From CAYSBK01 sp964429265 (GTDB taxonomy: Bacteria; Planctomycetota; Phycisphaerae; Sedimentisphaerales; Anaerobacaceae): 17,219 nucleotides of DNA. Made by a program: the position numbers and the translations under genes. The stretch lies in assembly GCA_964429265.1 (NCBI GenBank), contig CAYSBK010000032.1, positions 1-17,219 of the forward strand. Reading direction: 5' to 3'. The notes beneath the pieces are model-generated. The model did not search any database, was not told the DNA's origin, and worked only from the letters and a program-made list of their open reading frames with translations. Positions 8,901-15,023 of this stretch are shown here, one piece after another; the stretch's first letter is position 1, and each line of letters begins with the position of its first letter.

Positions 8901-9119
8901 AGGTTCAGGCCGATTATGCTGACGACCCTGACGACCTTTTTCGGGCTTGCGCCGATGATGCTGGAAAGAAGCCTCCAGGCCCGTTTCCTGATACCGATGG
9001 CCATAAGCCTGGCATTCGGCGTGCTGTTCGCCACGATGATTACCTTGCTGCTTGTGCCCTCGCTGTATATGATTATCGAGGACGCCAAAAGGCACGTGCG
9101 CAAAGTCTTCGCGGCTTGA
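5928..9119 (+). CDS. RND efflux pump inner-membrane transporter (AcrB-like, HAE family)
   Basis: A 1063-residue proton-driven drug/hydrophobic-compound exporter of full family length. The start overlaps the adaptor stop by one base (TGATG) and has no strong ribosome-binding site, suggesting translational coupling. TM1 lies near residues 24-47 (NHVAANLLMLLIIVAGLL), followed by the first porter domain (VEFFPDTSLDIISISVPYRG). TM2-TM6 include SLGLVVDDAIVVGENI, whose Asp410 and Asp411 correspond to the AcrB proton-relay pair. The second periplasmic domain spans about 565-865, and a second TM bundle includes SGVVVNDSLIMIDLINR and FGLAPMMLERS. The position of AcrB Lys940 is occupied by Asn962, as I recall for the subfamily with 'ARN..AANLLML' N-termini. 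Substrate is unknown. It is the last gene of the operon. Confidence -1.
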   Translation: MEQNGFKHDTVRKRQGLLGWFARNHVAANLLMLLIIVAGLLTVFTIKVEFFPDTSLDIISISVPYRGASPAEVEEGVCIKVEEAVAAVEGIKRMYSFAYEGLGTVLVEVDQYSDTSEVLDDIKAEVDRIITFPEETEKPIITELTTRYEVLTLVVYGDASERTLREIADEVRNDLTAMENISQADLAGVRPYEISIEVSEQNLRKYNLSFDELARVVRNCSLDVPGGSVKTRGGEILFRTKGQKYLGREFEKIIVRTANDGTKIRLADVATVIDGFEDTDVSSRFDGKPAALVKVYRIGQQGALDIAETVRRYVRDKQQQLPEGISLAIWQDSSEILRSRINLLKKNAYLGLTLVFLCLTLFLNFRLAFWTTMGIPISFLGAFYLLPIFGVSLNMISLFAFIMSLGLVVDDAIVVGENIFACRQRGLSRMEAAVRGVKEMAAPVVMAVLTTVFAFAPLLYTSGIMGKILRVIPIVVISVLMVSLAEALLVLPAHLSAKPLRRKPGQPPRGLGRLHILVGRALQRFVDGPFARVVAQAVRYRYVTLASAIVVLLLTVGMVLGGYIKFTFFDPVEADNMVATVTMPQGTPLQQTLAVVEKLERAAEQLRSQVDANRPGEPSIFRHMATTLGQHPSARDRGPAGGVAAGVSASHLGEVNIELLDGQKRGISSKVLASRWRQMVGEIPGVSSLTFTSEIFAAGEPINVELSHENFDTLVQAAEALKQSLRQYEGVTDIADSFEPGKAELKLSLKDKGRMLGLTLADLGRQVRQGFYGEEVQRIQRGRDDVRVMLRYPASQRRSLYDIENMRIRLADGTEIPFRTVAAVRYGRGYADIQRADRRRVVNVTADVDRAVANANEINMDLYATVLPELRSRFPGLLYRFAGEQRERSESLGSLKTNFVIALLAIYGLLAVQFRSYTQPAIVMSAIPFGLVGATLGHLLLGFNLSLLSMFGLVALSGVVVNDSLIMIDLINRLRSSGEPLWQVIRQSATRRFRPIMLTTLTTFFGLAPMMLERSLQARFLIPMAISLAFGVLFATMITLLLVPSLYMIIEDAKRHVRKVFAA

Positions 9120-9180
9120 TGGTCGTAACCTGTGGCCGCACCGAGCCTTACGACAAATTTTTGAGTTCCGCAAAATTGTT

Positions 9181-9210
9181 CTGGCAATACCGACGGGCCT
9201 CTGTCATAAT
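9181..9210 (+). promoter_or_regulatory. Putative promoter for the phosphogluconolactonase gene
   Basis: CTGGCA (9181-9186, 4 of 6 to TTGACA), an 18-bp spacer and CATAAT (9205-9210, 5 of 6 to TATAAT) lie in the 132-bp gap after the pump gene. The -35 is mediocre, so read-through from the efflux operon cannot be excluded. I found no clear terminator after the pump gene. Confidence -1.
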
Positions 9211-9251
9211 AACACTGAGTGCATTGGCAATTTCAGTGAGGGAGTAGCCAG

Positions 9252-10007
9252 ATGACGACGGCGGCAAAGTTCAAACCGAACCTGGAGGTCATATCCGACC
9301 CCGAATCGTTGGCGCAGCGGTTTGTCGAGCTGTTCGTGCGCGATGCCGAGCAGGCAATCTCGCAAAGGGACGTTTTTACTGTGGCAATCTCCGGCGGACA
9401 CACGCCCCGGCGTTCCTTCGAATTGCTGGGCGAATCACCGCAGGCAAGGGCGTTGCCGTGGGCGAAGGTGCAGCTTTTCTGGGTGGACGAACGATACGTG
9501 CCCCCGGACAGCGACCAGAGCAATTACAAGCTCGCCGCGGACACCTTCCTTCGCCGCGTCGACATCCCCAGCGAAAACGTGCATCGCATTCCAACCGAAC
9601 ACGCCGACGTGCAGCAGACAGCTCGCAACTACGAGGAAACGATCCGCCGCGTCTTCGGACTTGACCAACAGCAGAAGCCCAGTTTCGACCTCGTCGTGCT
9701 CGGAATGGGGGTAGAGGGGCACACCGGCTCGCTGTTCCCCAATTCCTATGCCCCATTTGACACCGAGGACCTGGCGTGCGTGGTCTATATTGTCGAATCG
9801 GACGTGACAAGGATAACGCTGACCCACCCGGTGCTCTGCGCAGCCCGGCACCTTGCCATTTTGGTCTGCGGCCAGGAAAAGGCACAGATACTCAAGGAAG
9901 TGCTGACCTCGGAACCGGACGAGGTGCGCTACCCCGTCCACACTCTCTGGCCAGTCCTTGACAGAATCACCTGGCTGGTGGACCGCCAGGCCGCCCAACT
10001 GCTCTAA
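9252..10007 (+). CDS. pgl: 6-phosphogluconolactonase
   Basis: A 251-residue cytosolic enzyme hydrolysing 6-phosphoglucono-1,5-lactone to 6-phosphogluconate in the oxidative pentose phosphate pathway. The size fits the DevB/SOL type. Family motifs appear in order: the phosphate-loop-like ISGGHTPRRSFELL (46-59), FWVDERYVPPDSDQSNYKL (76-94), and VVLGMGVEGHTGSLFPN (148-164) with the conserved GHT. The usual 'DGHTASLFP' reads EGHTGSLFP here, a mild variation. A C-terminal ARHLAILVCGQEKAQIL segment completes the family pattern. The start is supported by GAGGGAG at 9238-9244, seven bases upstream. It stands alone: upstream is the efflux operon and downstream is the convergent secDF gene. No glucose-6-phosphate dehydrogenase gene is visible nearby, so its pathway partners lie elsewhere. 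Confidence -1.
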   Translation: MTTAAKFKPNLEVISDPESLAQRFVELFVRDAEQAISQRDVFTVAISGGHTPRRSFELLGESPQARALPWAKVQLFWVDERYVPPDSDQSNYKLAADTFLRRVDIPSENVHRIPTEHADVQQTARNYEETIRRVFGLDQQQKPSFDLVVLGMGVEGHTGSLFPNSYAPFDTEDLACVVYIVESDVTRITLTHPVLCAARHLAILVCGQEKAQILKEVLTSEPDEVRYPVHTLWPVLDRITWLVDRQAAQLL

Positions 10008-10027
10008 GACCCAACCCGATGGTGGCA

Positions 10028-10070
10028 CCTGCCGCATCCGAGCCCGGCTCGTCGCAGGCTATTTTGATTT
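10028..10070 (+). terminator. Putative intrinsic terminator after pgl
   Basis: An outer stem CCTGC (10028-10032)/GCAGG (10054-10058) encloses an inner stem CGAGC/GCTCG around 10039-10051, with asymmetric internal loops. TATTTTGATTT follows. It lies between convergent genes and overlaps the last codon region of secDF. The imperfect stem and interrupted T-tract keep confidence moderate. Confidence -1.
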
Positions 10071-13000
10071 CTGGGTCGTGGCGGTGCCGCCCAGCAGAAG
10101 CACCGGCGCCGCTATCGCAATCGATGAGTATGTCCCGATGATTACGCCGAAGCCGATCGCAAAGGTAAAGCCACGCAGACCGGGCCCACCGAATATGTAC
10201 ATAATCAGCACGACGATGAATGTGGTCAACGACGTCATCAGCGTCCGCGAAATCGTCTGGTTGATGCTGTCGGTGATGAGATTCGCGCGCAGAGGCCCTT
10301 TCTTGCGGTTCTCCCGTATCCTGTCGAATACCACGATGGTGTCGTTCAGGGAATAGCCGATCAGCGTCAGAAACGCCGCTATCATCGCCAGGTCTATCTT
10401 GAAGTCCCCGATTAACAGCGCCTGGCCGATCCTGCTCGATGCGATGTAAGTGCAGACCGTCACCGCCCCAAGCGTTATGCACACGTCGTGCACCAGCGCC
10501 ACGATCGCTCCGAAGCTGTACCGCACACTGCCGAATCGCAGCCAGATATACGCCAGGATTGCGAACAGCGACAGCACGATCGCTATCATCGCCCTGGTTT
10601 TGGCCTCGGCTCCGACAGATGGGTCGATCTGCGTCACCGACGGCAGCGACGTTGCCAGTTCGGCCGCAGCCGTGAGCTTTCGCGTTTCGTTTTCGACGAA
10701 GCGCTGCCACTGCTCGTCGTCTGTCTCGGCCGAACCGACCTGCGGCGCGACGCTGACGTAAATGAACTCGTTGAGCTTCTTGTCGGCGGGGGGCTTGTTG
10801 TAACCAGCGTCGAGCAGTACGTAGTCGTAAGACCATTCGAGACCCCGCATATCAGGTTTGAATCTCAAGGATGCCAGTCGGTCGAGCATATCCCGGGCGG
10901 TGGTGGCTCGCCCGAGGCGCAACTGTATGGCCGCCCCGCCGAGGTAATCCGCCAGTTCGGGGTGCGTCTCGATAACCGCCTCGGTGATTTGCTGCCGCGA
11001 GGCAATCTCGGGCTGGAGGCTTTCTTTGATTACGAGCTGACCTTCGAATGCCGACAGTATGGCATTGTTGACAACCTGGTCCAGATGCACGTCCGCGATT
11101 TTGCCGTTTGGAAAGGCCTTGGCAAGCACCTGTTTGACCGCGGAGGCGTTCAACTGGCTTGTGGCGATCTCGAAAACGGCCGAATCGGTGCCCACTCTGC
11201 GAACCGATAGATTATTGAGCCTGGTTCGCGAACCGGCCTGAGCTTTGCGTATGGCGTCGCGCACGCTCTGGACCGTGTGCTCACCGGAACCGTCGAGCTC
11301 GATCGTTGCGATGGTCTTGTTCGTTTCGGTTGTTGTTATCTCGTACCTTTTGAAAATCTTTTCGCCCGAAGGTGCCTGCCCGATAGCCTCGCCCACGCTG
11401 TAGACGTTTACTGCCTGAAGCGCCGGATTGTCAAGTGCAGCCCCCACCTGGTGAATCTTTGCCTCAACCTGCTGTCGCGTCAGGCTTACGCCGTCTTTCA
11501 GTTCAATCTGTACGGAGGTTCCGCCGGTGAACTCGATGTCGTACTTGTTGTTTCTCGTGTCGTCGCGGGTGAAGAATACAAACAAGCCCGCCACTATCAG
11601 CAGCGTCGACAAGGCGAAGAAACCGCCGCGGGCGCGCATCCAGTTGACCTTGGGTCGCCCAACCATCTGAAGCATCACCAGATGCTCTTTCAGCCAGCGC
11701 TTCGACAGCAGCAGGTCGAATATCACCCGCGTTACGAAAAGGGCGGTGAACATACTGGACGCAATCCCCAGCATCAGCACTATGGCAAATCCCTTCACTT
11801 CCTCCGAAGCCCTCCAGTACAGGATTGCCGCGGTGATGAAGGTGGTCAGGTTTGCGTCGAATATCGTTCTGAATGCCTGCTGGTATCCATTACGCACGGC
11901 TATCTGCAGGGACGAGCCTCGCTTTTGCTCTTCGCGAATCCGCTCGAATATGAGAACGTTTGCATCGACGCTCATACCTATGGTAAGGATGATCCCGGCA
12001 ATCCCGGGCAGCGTGAACGTCGCCCGCAGCAGCGCCATCGACGCAAGCACCAGCAGGATGTTCAACAGCAGCGCCACGTCCGCGATGGAGCCGGCCAGTG
12101 TGTAATAGACGGCCATAACAACCACGACCGCCGCCAGCCCTATCAGGCCCGCTCTTATACCCCTGTCGCGGTTGTCGGCGCCGATCGAAGGCCCGATTGT
12201 TCTGACCATTATGGGTTGCTCTATCAACCTCGCGGGCAGTGAACCGGCGTTCAGCTTGTTCACCATGTCGTCAACTTCCGTCCGCGTAAACGTGCCGGTG
12301 ATTATGCTGTCACGCCGCAGGCGGCTTTCGATCTTCGGCGCCGAGATCGCGATGCTGTCAAGCAATATGCAGAACGGCCGCCCGATGTTCTTGCCGCTGA
12401 CACGCCCAATCAGTGCCGCACCGCGTTCATCCAGACGAAAACCGATTGCCCGCCGGCCCATCCGGTCCTGCGTAGGATATGCCCTTTCAAGCTTCCACTG
12501 CCTCTCCCCGCCGCTGTGCACCATCTTTTCGTCGGGCCTGTTGCTGCAGAGCACGTAATACTTCTCGCCGAACCGCCCGACAATGGCATTGGGCACCGCC
12601 CATTCGTTTATGTTTTCGATCTCGAACCAGATGTACTGGTCGTCCGAGGCGTATTTCGGGCCTTTTTCCTGCAGGTTTTTCAGGTACCTGTTTATCCTGT
12701 CCGTATCAAGCTGGCTGTCGGTGATGGTCGGCAGGACTCGAAACTCCAATATCCCCGCTCCGGTCAGCATCCGCTGGAGGTCCTGGGGGTCGTCGAGCCT
12801 GCCGCGGTAGGGGCGATATTCGTCGAAGGCCTTGACGAGTTGGTCGATCATGTCGGCTCGGTCGGAAAACTGGGTCTTCAGTTTCTCAAGTGCCTGACGC
12901 CGCAACGCCGAGCCTTCCTCCATCTCCAGAACGTAATTAATCTGCTCCTCGCTCAGGTTCAACTGGTCGACCGCGGCCAGCTTTTCCTCGTATATCTTGT

Positions 13001-13751
13001 TGGCGCCGGTTTCCGGGTCAGTTAGTTGCTGTTCGACGCCGGCCCACTGCTTGTACGTCTGCACGTACCGCGCAAGAACGGCGGAGTTGGCATCAGGGCC
13101 GGCAAACTTTCGCAGCGCCTCTTGAAACTGCTGCCCGGTCAGACTCACCCACTCACCGACACGCCCTTTTACCCTTTGCACGTCGAACCCGGCAGCCGAA
13201 AGCGAGCCTTCTTGTTGCTTGAGCTGGCCTGCCAGTTCGTCTCGCTGCTTGCGCAGTTCGGTCAACTGGTCGTAAGCGGCCGCCAACTCGTTCAATATCT
13301 GCATCCGCTGCTCGGAGCCGGCGGCGAACTGCTGGAACTCTTTTGACCGCTCGTTGGGGTCTTTTCTAAGTGCAAGCAGGATACGCGACCGCCGCACGTT
13401 CTTACTCAGCAACTGCTGCAGCAGTTGCTGGTAGGCCGCCCGTTTCTGCCTGGCCTCGGCGCTGGCAAGAGGCATCTGGATTTCGAAACGCGTGCTGCCC
13501 AGCGGCCGCCACACCAGGTTTTGAATATTCGCAGGGTCGATACGCCGGCGCAGCACGGTAATCATCCGCTCTGCAAGGTCCCGCTGCTCGCCGGGTTCCA
13601 TGCCGGTCGTGTCTATCTCGTAGATAAGACTTGTCCCGCCCGCCAGGTCTATGCCGGGCTTGAGCGTCGCAGCCGGCGGATACAACGTCCATATCGCTGC
13701 GGCTGTCAGAACAACGATGAAAATGACCTTGGCTGTCAGGTTTCTTGCCAT
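10059..13751 (-). CDS. secDF: Fused protein-export membrane protein SecDF
   Basis: A single 1230-residue protein combining SecD and SecF, which use the proton gradient to help pull preproteins out of the SecYEG channel. The ATG at 13751 has AGAGGA eight bases upstream; an in-frame TTG at 13769 was rejected. SecD part: TM1 (7-24), KPGIDLAGGTSLIYEID, a P1 domain resuming at 'MLTGAGILEFRVL' (328-340), the LPARLIEQP element, then TMs with GMSVDANVLIFERIREEQ (592-609). SecF part: a TM at about 710-728, the DIEFTGGTSVQIEL element, and TMs with IGYSLNDTIVVFDRIRENR (1131-1149) before a short tail. Two periplasmic regions are much larger than in E. coli SecD and SecF: residues about 95-320 and about 755-1045. 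They account for the roughly 290 extra residues over the summed E. coli proteins. It lies 41 bp after yajC and is probably co-transcribed with it. Confidence -1.
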   Translation of the reverse strand: MARNLTAKVIFIVVLTAAAIWTLYPPAATLKPGIDLAGGTSLIYEIDTTGMEPGEQRDLAERMITVLRRRIDPANIQNLVWRPLGSTRFEIQMPLASAEARQKRAAYQQLLQQLLSKNVRRSRILLALRKDPNERSKEFQQFAAGSEQRMQILNELAAAYDQLTELRKQRDELAGQLKQQEGSLSAAGFDVQRVKGRVGEWVSLTGQQFQEALRKFAGPDANSAVLARYVQTYKQWAGVEQQLTDPETGANKIYEEKLAAVDQLNLSEEQINYVLEMEEGSALRRQALEKLKTQFSDRADMIDQLVKAFDEYRPYRGRLDDPQDLQRMLTGAGILEFRVLPTITDSQLDTDRINRYLKNLQEKGPKYASDDQYIWFEIENINEWAVPNAIVGRFGEKYYVLCSNRPDEKMVHSGGERQWKLERAYPTQDRMGRRAIGFRLDERGAALIGRVSGKNIGRPFCILLDSIAISAPKIESRLRRDSIITGTFTRTEVDDMVNKLNAGSLPARLIEQPIMVRTIGPSIGADNRDRGIRAGLIGLAAVVVVMAVYYTLAGSIADVALLLNILLVLASMALLRATFTLPGIAGIILTIGMSVDANVLIFERIREEQKRGSSLQIAVRNGYQQAFRTIFDANLTTFITAAILYWRASEEVKGFAIVLMLGIASSMFTALFVTRVIFDLLLSKRWLKEHLVMLQMVGRPKVNWMRARGGFFALSTLLIVAGLFVFFTRDDTRNNKYDIEFTGGTSVQIELKDGVSLTRQQVEAKIHQVGAALDNPALQAVNVYSVGEAIGQAPSGEKIFKRYEITTTETNKTIATIELDGSGEHTVQSVRDAIRKAQAGSRTRLNNLSVRRVGTDSAVFEIATSQLNASAVKQVLAKAFPNGKIADVHLDQVVNNAILSAFEGQLVIKESLQPEIASRQQITEAVIETHPELADYLGGAAIQLRLGRATTARDMLDRLASLRFKPDMRGLEWSYDYVLLDAGYNKPPADKKLNEFIYVSVAPQVGSAETDDEQWQRFVENETRKLTAAAELATSLPSVTQIDPSVGAEAKTRAMIAIVLSLFAILAYIWLRFGSVRYSFGAIVALVHDVCITLGAVTVCTYIASSRIGQALLIGDFKIDLAMIAAFLTLIGYSLNDTIVVFDRIRENRKKGPLRANLITDSINQTISRTLMTSLTTFIVVLIMYIFGGPGLRGFTFAIGFGVIIGTYSSIAIAAPVLLLGGTATTQKSK

Positions 13752-13792
13752 AAGCTCAGTCCTCTGCAATACAACTCAGCGCCCCCGTCGGA

Positions 13793-14224
13793 CTACTTGT
13801 CCTGTTGTGAGAGGTTCTTGCCTATCGCTGAGGGTATAACCTTGATCTTGGTGTTGGTTGACTCGTCGATCTTGATCGTGACCTCGTCGTCCTTTACGTC
13901 CACTACGGTGCCGAGGATTCCGCCGATCGTGCGGACCCTGTCGTTTTTGCGAAGAGACTTGACCATCTGGCGCTGCCGTTGCTGCTGCTTGCGGGGCCCG
14001 CGCAGGAGCAAAAAGTAAAACACCACAACCACCAGTATCAGCGGCAGAAACAACGAGCCGAACGGGCTGCGGCCGCCGGGCTGTGTTGCCGGCTGGTTTG
14101 AATCCGCCGGTACCTTCGTGCCTGCGACCTGCTCGGAAGTCGTCGACTCACCCACCGGCGTCGACGTGATGGTCTCAGGGGCTTCTTCCTGGCCCGCCTG
14201 TGCCAAAATCCAAAAACCATTCAT
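13793..14224 (-). CDS. yajC: Sec translocon accessory protein YajC
   Basis: A 143-residue single-pass membrane protein that associates with SecDF. Residues about 56-74 are the membrane segment (SLFLPLILVVVVFYFLLL), followed by RGPRKQQQRQRQMVKSL and the conserved soluble domain (KNDRVRTIGGILGTVVDVKDD ending in IKVIPSAI; shown here in part). The N-terminal 50 residues are rich in Thr, Ser, Pro, Glu and Gln and form an unusual extension; typical YajC is about 85-115 residues with a short N-terminus. AAAGGG about six bases upstream supports the ATG at 14224. Its place directly before secDF is the classic bacterial order and supports both names. Confidence -1.
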   Translation of the reverse strand: MNGFWILAQAGQEEAPETITSTPVGESTTSEQVAGTKVPADSNQPATQPGGRSPFGSLFLPLILVVVVFYFLLLRGPRKQQQRQRQMVKSLRKNDRVRTIGGILGTVVDVKDDEVTIKIDESTNTKIKVIPSAIGKNLSQQDK

Positions 14225-14264
14225 ATCGGTCCCTTTCAGTTTCGCACTCTTGAAAGCAAACCTT

Positions 14265-14294
14265 ATAACAGAATTGCACGCGAAATGACAGCAA
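14265..14294 (-). promoter_or_regulatory. Possible promoter for yajC-secDF
   Basis: On the minus strand, TTGCTG (14294-14289), an 18-bp spacer and TGTTAT (14270-14265) give a weak match. TATAAG (14267-14262) is a better -10 but lacks a well-placed -35. The AT-rich block suits a promoter; exact boxes are uncertain. Confidence -1.
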
Positions 14295-14310
14295 ATTCAG
14301 CAAATATTTC

Positions 14311-14596
14311 AAGCCCATCAAGCGGCTCGCCGTCCGGCCGTGCTGCTCTGCGCCGCTGTGGCTTCAACAGCCCGCCGCCTTGCCGACGGTCCCCGGTCCG
14401 CGACTGTCCCGCCTGCGGAAGTTGATGGTTACTTTTCCGGCGACATTTGTTTTCAAGCGGACCTGCACGGTTGAGAACCGTTGCCGCGTGCGACGCAGTT
14501 CGAAAATGAGGCCGTTGACGACCGGTAGTTTACCAGCGCATGGTCGGTCGCGGAACGCGTGACGGCGGGGCGATGACTGCCGGTCGGCCCTTTTTT
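14311..14596 (+). other. Gene-poor gap, possible small RNA
   Basis: I see no credible coding region here. Short reading frames on both strands lack a ribosome-binding site and overlap one another. Several pairable segments exist: AGCGGC (14321-14326) with GCCGCT (14352-14357), and ACGGTT-GAG-AACCGT (14467-14481). The region ends in a plus-strand hairpin with six T. That would suit a plus-strand non-coding transcript, but I found no convincing promoter and no match to RNase P RNA, tmRNA, SRP RNA or 6S RNA. Confidence -1.
14568..14596 (+). terminator. Terminator-like hairpin with T6 before the arsR promoter
   Basis: GGGC (14568-14571) pairs with GCCC (14587-14590), and GAC (14575-14577) with GTC (14583-14585) around a TGCCG loop. 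Six T follow at once. The stem has a small internal loop. On the plus strand it would end a transcript arising inside the 14.3-14.6 kb gap and insulate the arsR operon. Confidence -1.
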
Positions 14597-14630
14597 CAAA
14601 AAAAACTTGAGCCGGGCAGAACACTGTGCA

Positions 14631-14656
14631 ACTATGTGAGTATATAATCACATAGT
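14631..14656. promoter_or_regulatory. ArsR-type operator overlapping the -10 box
   Basis: A perfect inverted repeat, ACTATGTGA-N8-TCACATAGT, lies just upstream of arsR. A perfect -10 TATAAT (14643-14648) sits inside it, while nothing resembling a -35 is placed 16-18 bp upstream. An ArsR-family dimer bound here would block polymerase. The match to the adjacent regulator is inferred from position and symmetry. Confidence -1.
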
Positions 14657-14678
14657 CATATATCCAGGAGAAGCCGTG

Positions 14679-15008
14679 ATGCTGAGCAAAAGCAAGAAAC
14701 TGCTGTTTTCCAAGCAGGCCGATATCGCCAAGGCCATAGCACACCCCCTGCGAATTGCGATTGTTGACTTTCTCAGGGACGGCCAGCAGTGCGTCTGCGA
14801 CATCGCCGACCACCTCGGCGCCGAGCGTTCAAATGTCTCCCGTCATTTGTCGGTGATGGTAAAAGCCGGCGTTCTGGACTGCCGAAAGGAAGGCCTGAAA
14901 GTCCTTTACCGCCTCAAGACCCCCTGCATCCTTGATTTCTTCTCCTGCATGACCCAATGCCTCAAGGCCCAGTACCGGGATAACCGCAGGGCACTATCAG
15001 CCTTATGA
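14679..15008 (+). CDS. ArsR-family metal(loid)-responsive repressor
   Basis: A 109-residue winged-helix repressor, normal family length. AGGAG at 14666-14670 serves either the ATG at 14679 or a GTG immediately before it. The core reads HPLRIAIVDFL, then CVCDIADHLGAERSNVSRHL (38-57), the DNA-binding helices preceded by the Cys38-Val-Cys40 motif used for As(III)/Sb(III) sensing in classical ArsR, then the wing GVLDCRKEGLKVLYRL (64-79). Further cysteines at 68, 83, 90 and 94 (CILDFFSCMTQC) could add to or form a separate site. The gene heads an operon with a permease of the ArsP type and two cysteine-motif proteins, so release from the 14631-14656 operator by arsenite, another thiophilic metal or a thiol signal is likely. 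The exact inducer is unknown. Confidence -1.
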   Translation: MLSKSKKLLFSKQADIAKAIAHPLRIAIVDFLRDGQQCVCDIADHLGAERSNVSRHLSVMVKAGVLDCRKEGLKVLYRLKTPCILDFFSCMTQCLKAQYRDNRRALSAL

Positions 15009-15023
15009 AAAGGAGTTTACCTG

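Noticed and set aside
8136..9173. 345-codon minus-strand frame
   Set aside because: Antisense to the RND pump C-terminal half; the same shadow composition and no RBS.
11277..12242. 321-codon plus-strand frame
   Set aside because: Antisense to secDF, rich in His, Arg and Gln as expected from reversed membrane-protein codons.
14490..14515. GTTCGAAAA resembling a tRNA T-loop
   Set aside because: The flanks do not pair into a T-stem, and no anticodon or acceptor arm can be built around it.
14364..14813. 149-codon minus-strand frame across the arsR start
   Set aside because: It covers the arsR coding start and its operator on the opposite strand. The last 45 codons look slightly protein-like, but no domain or RBS supports it.
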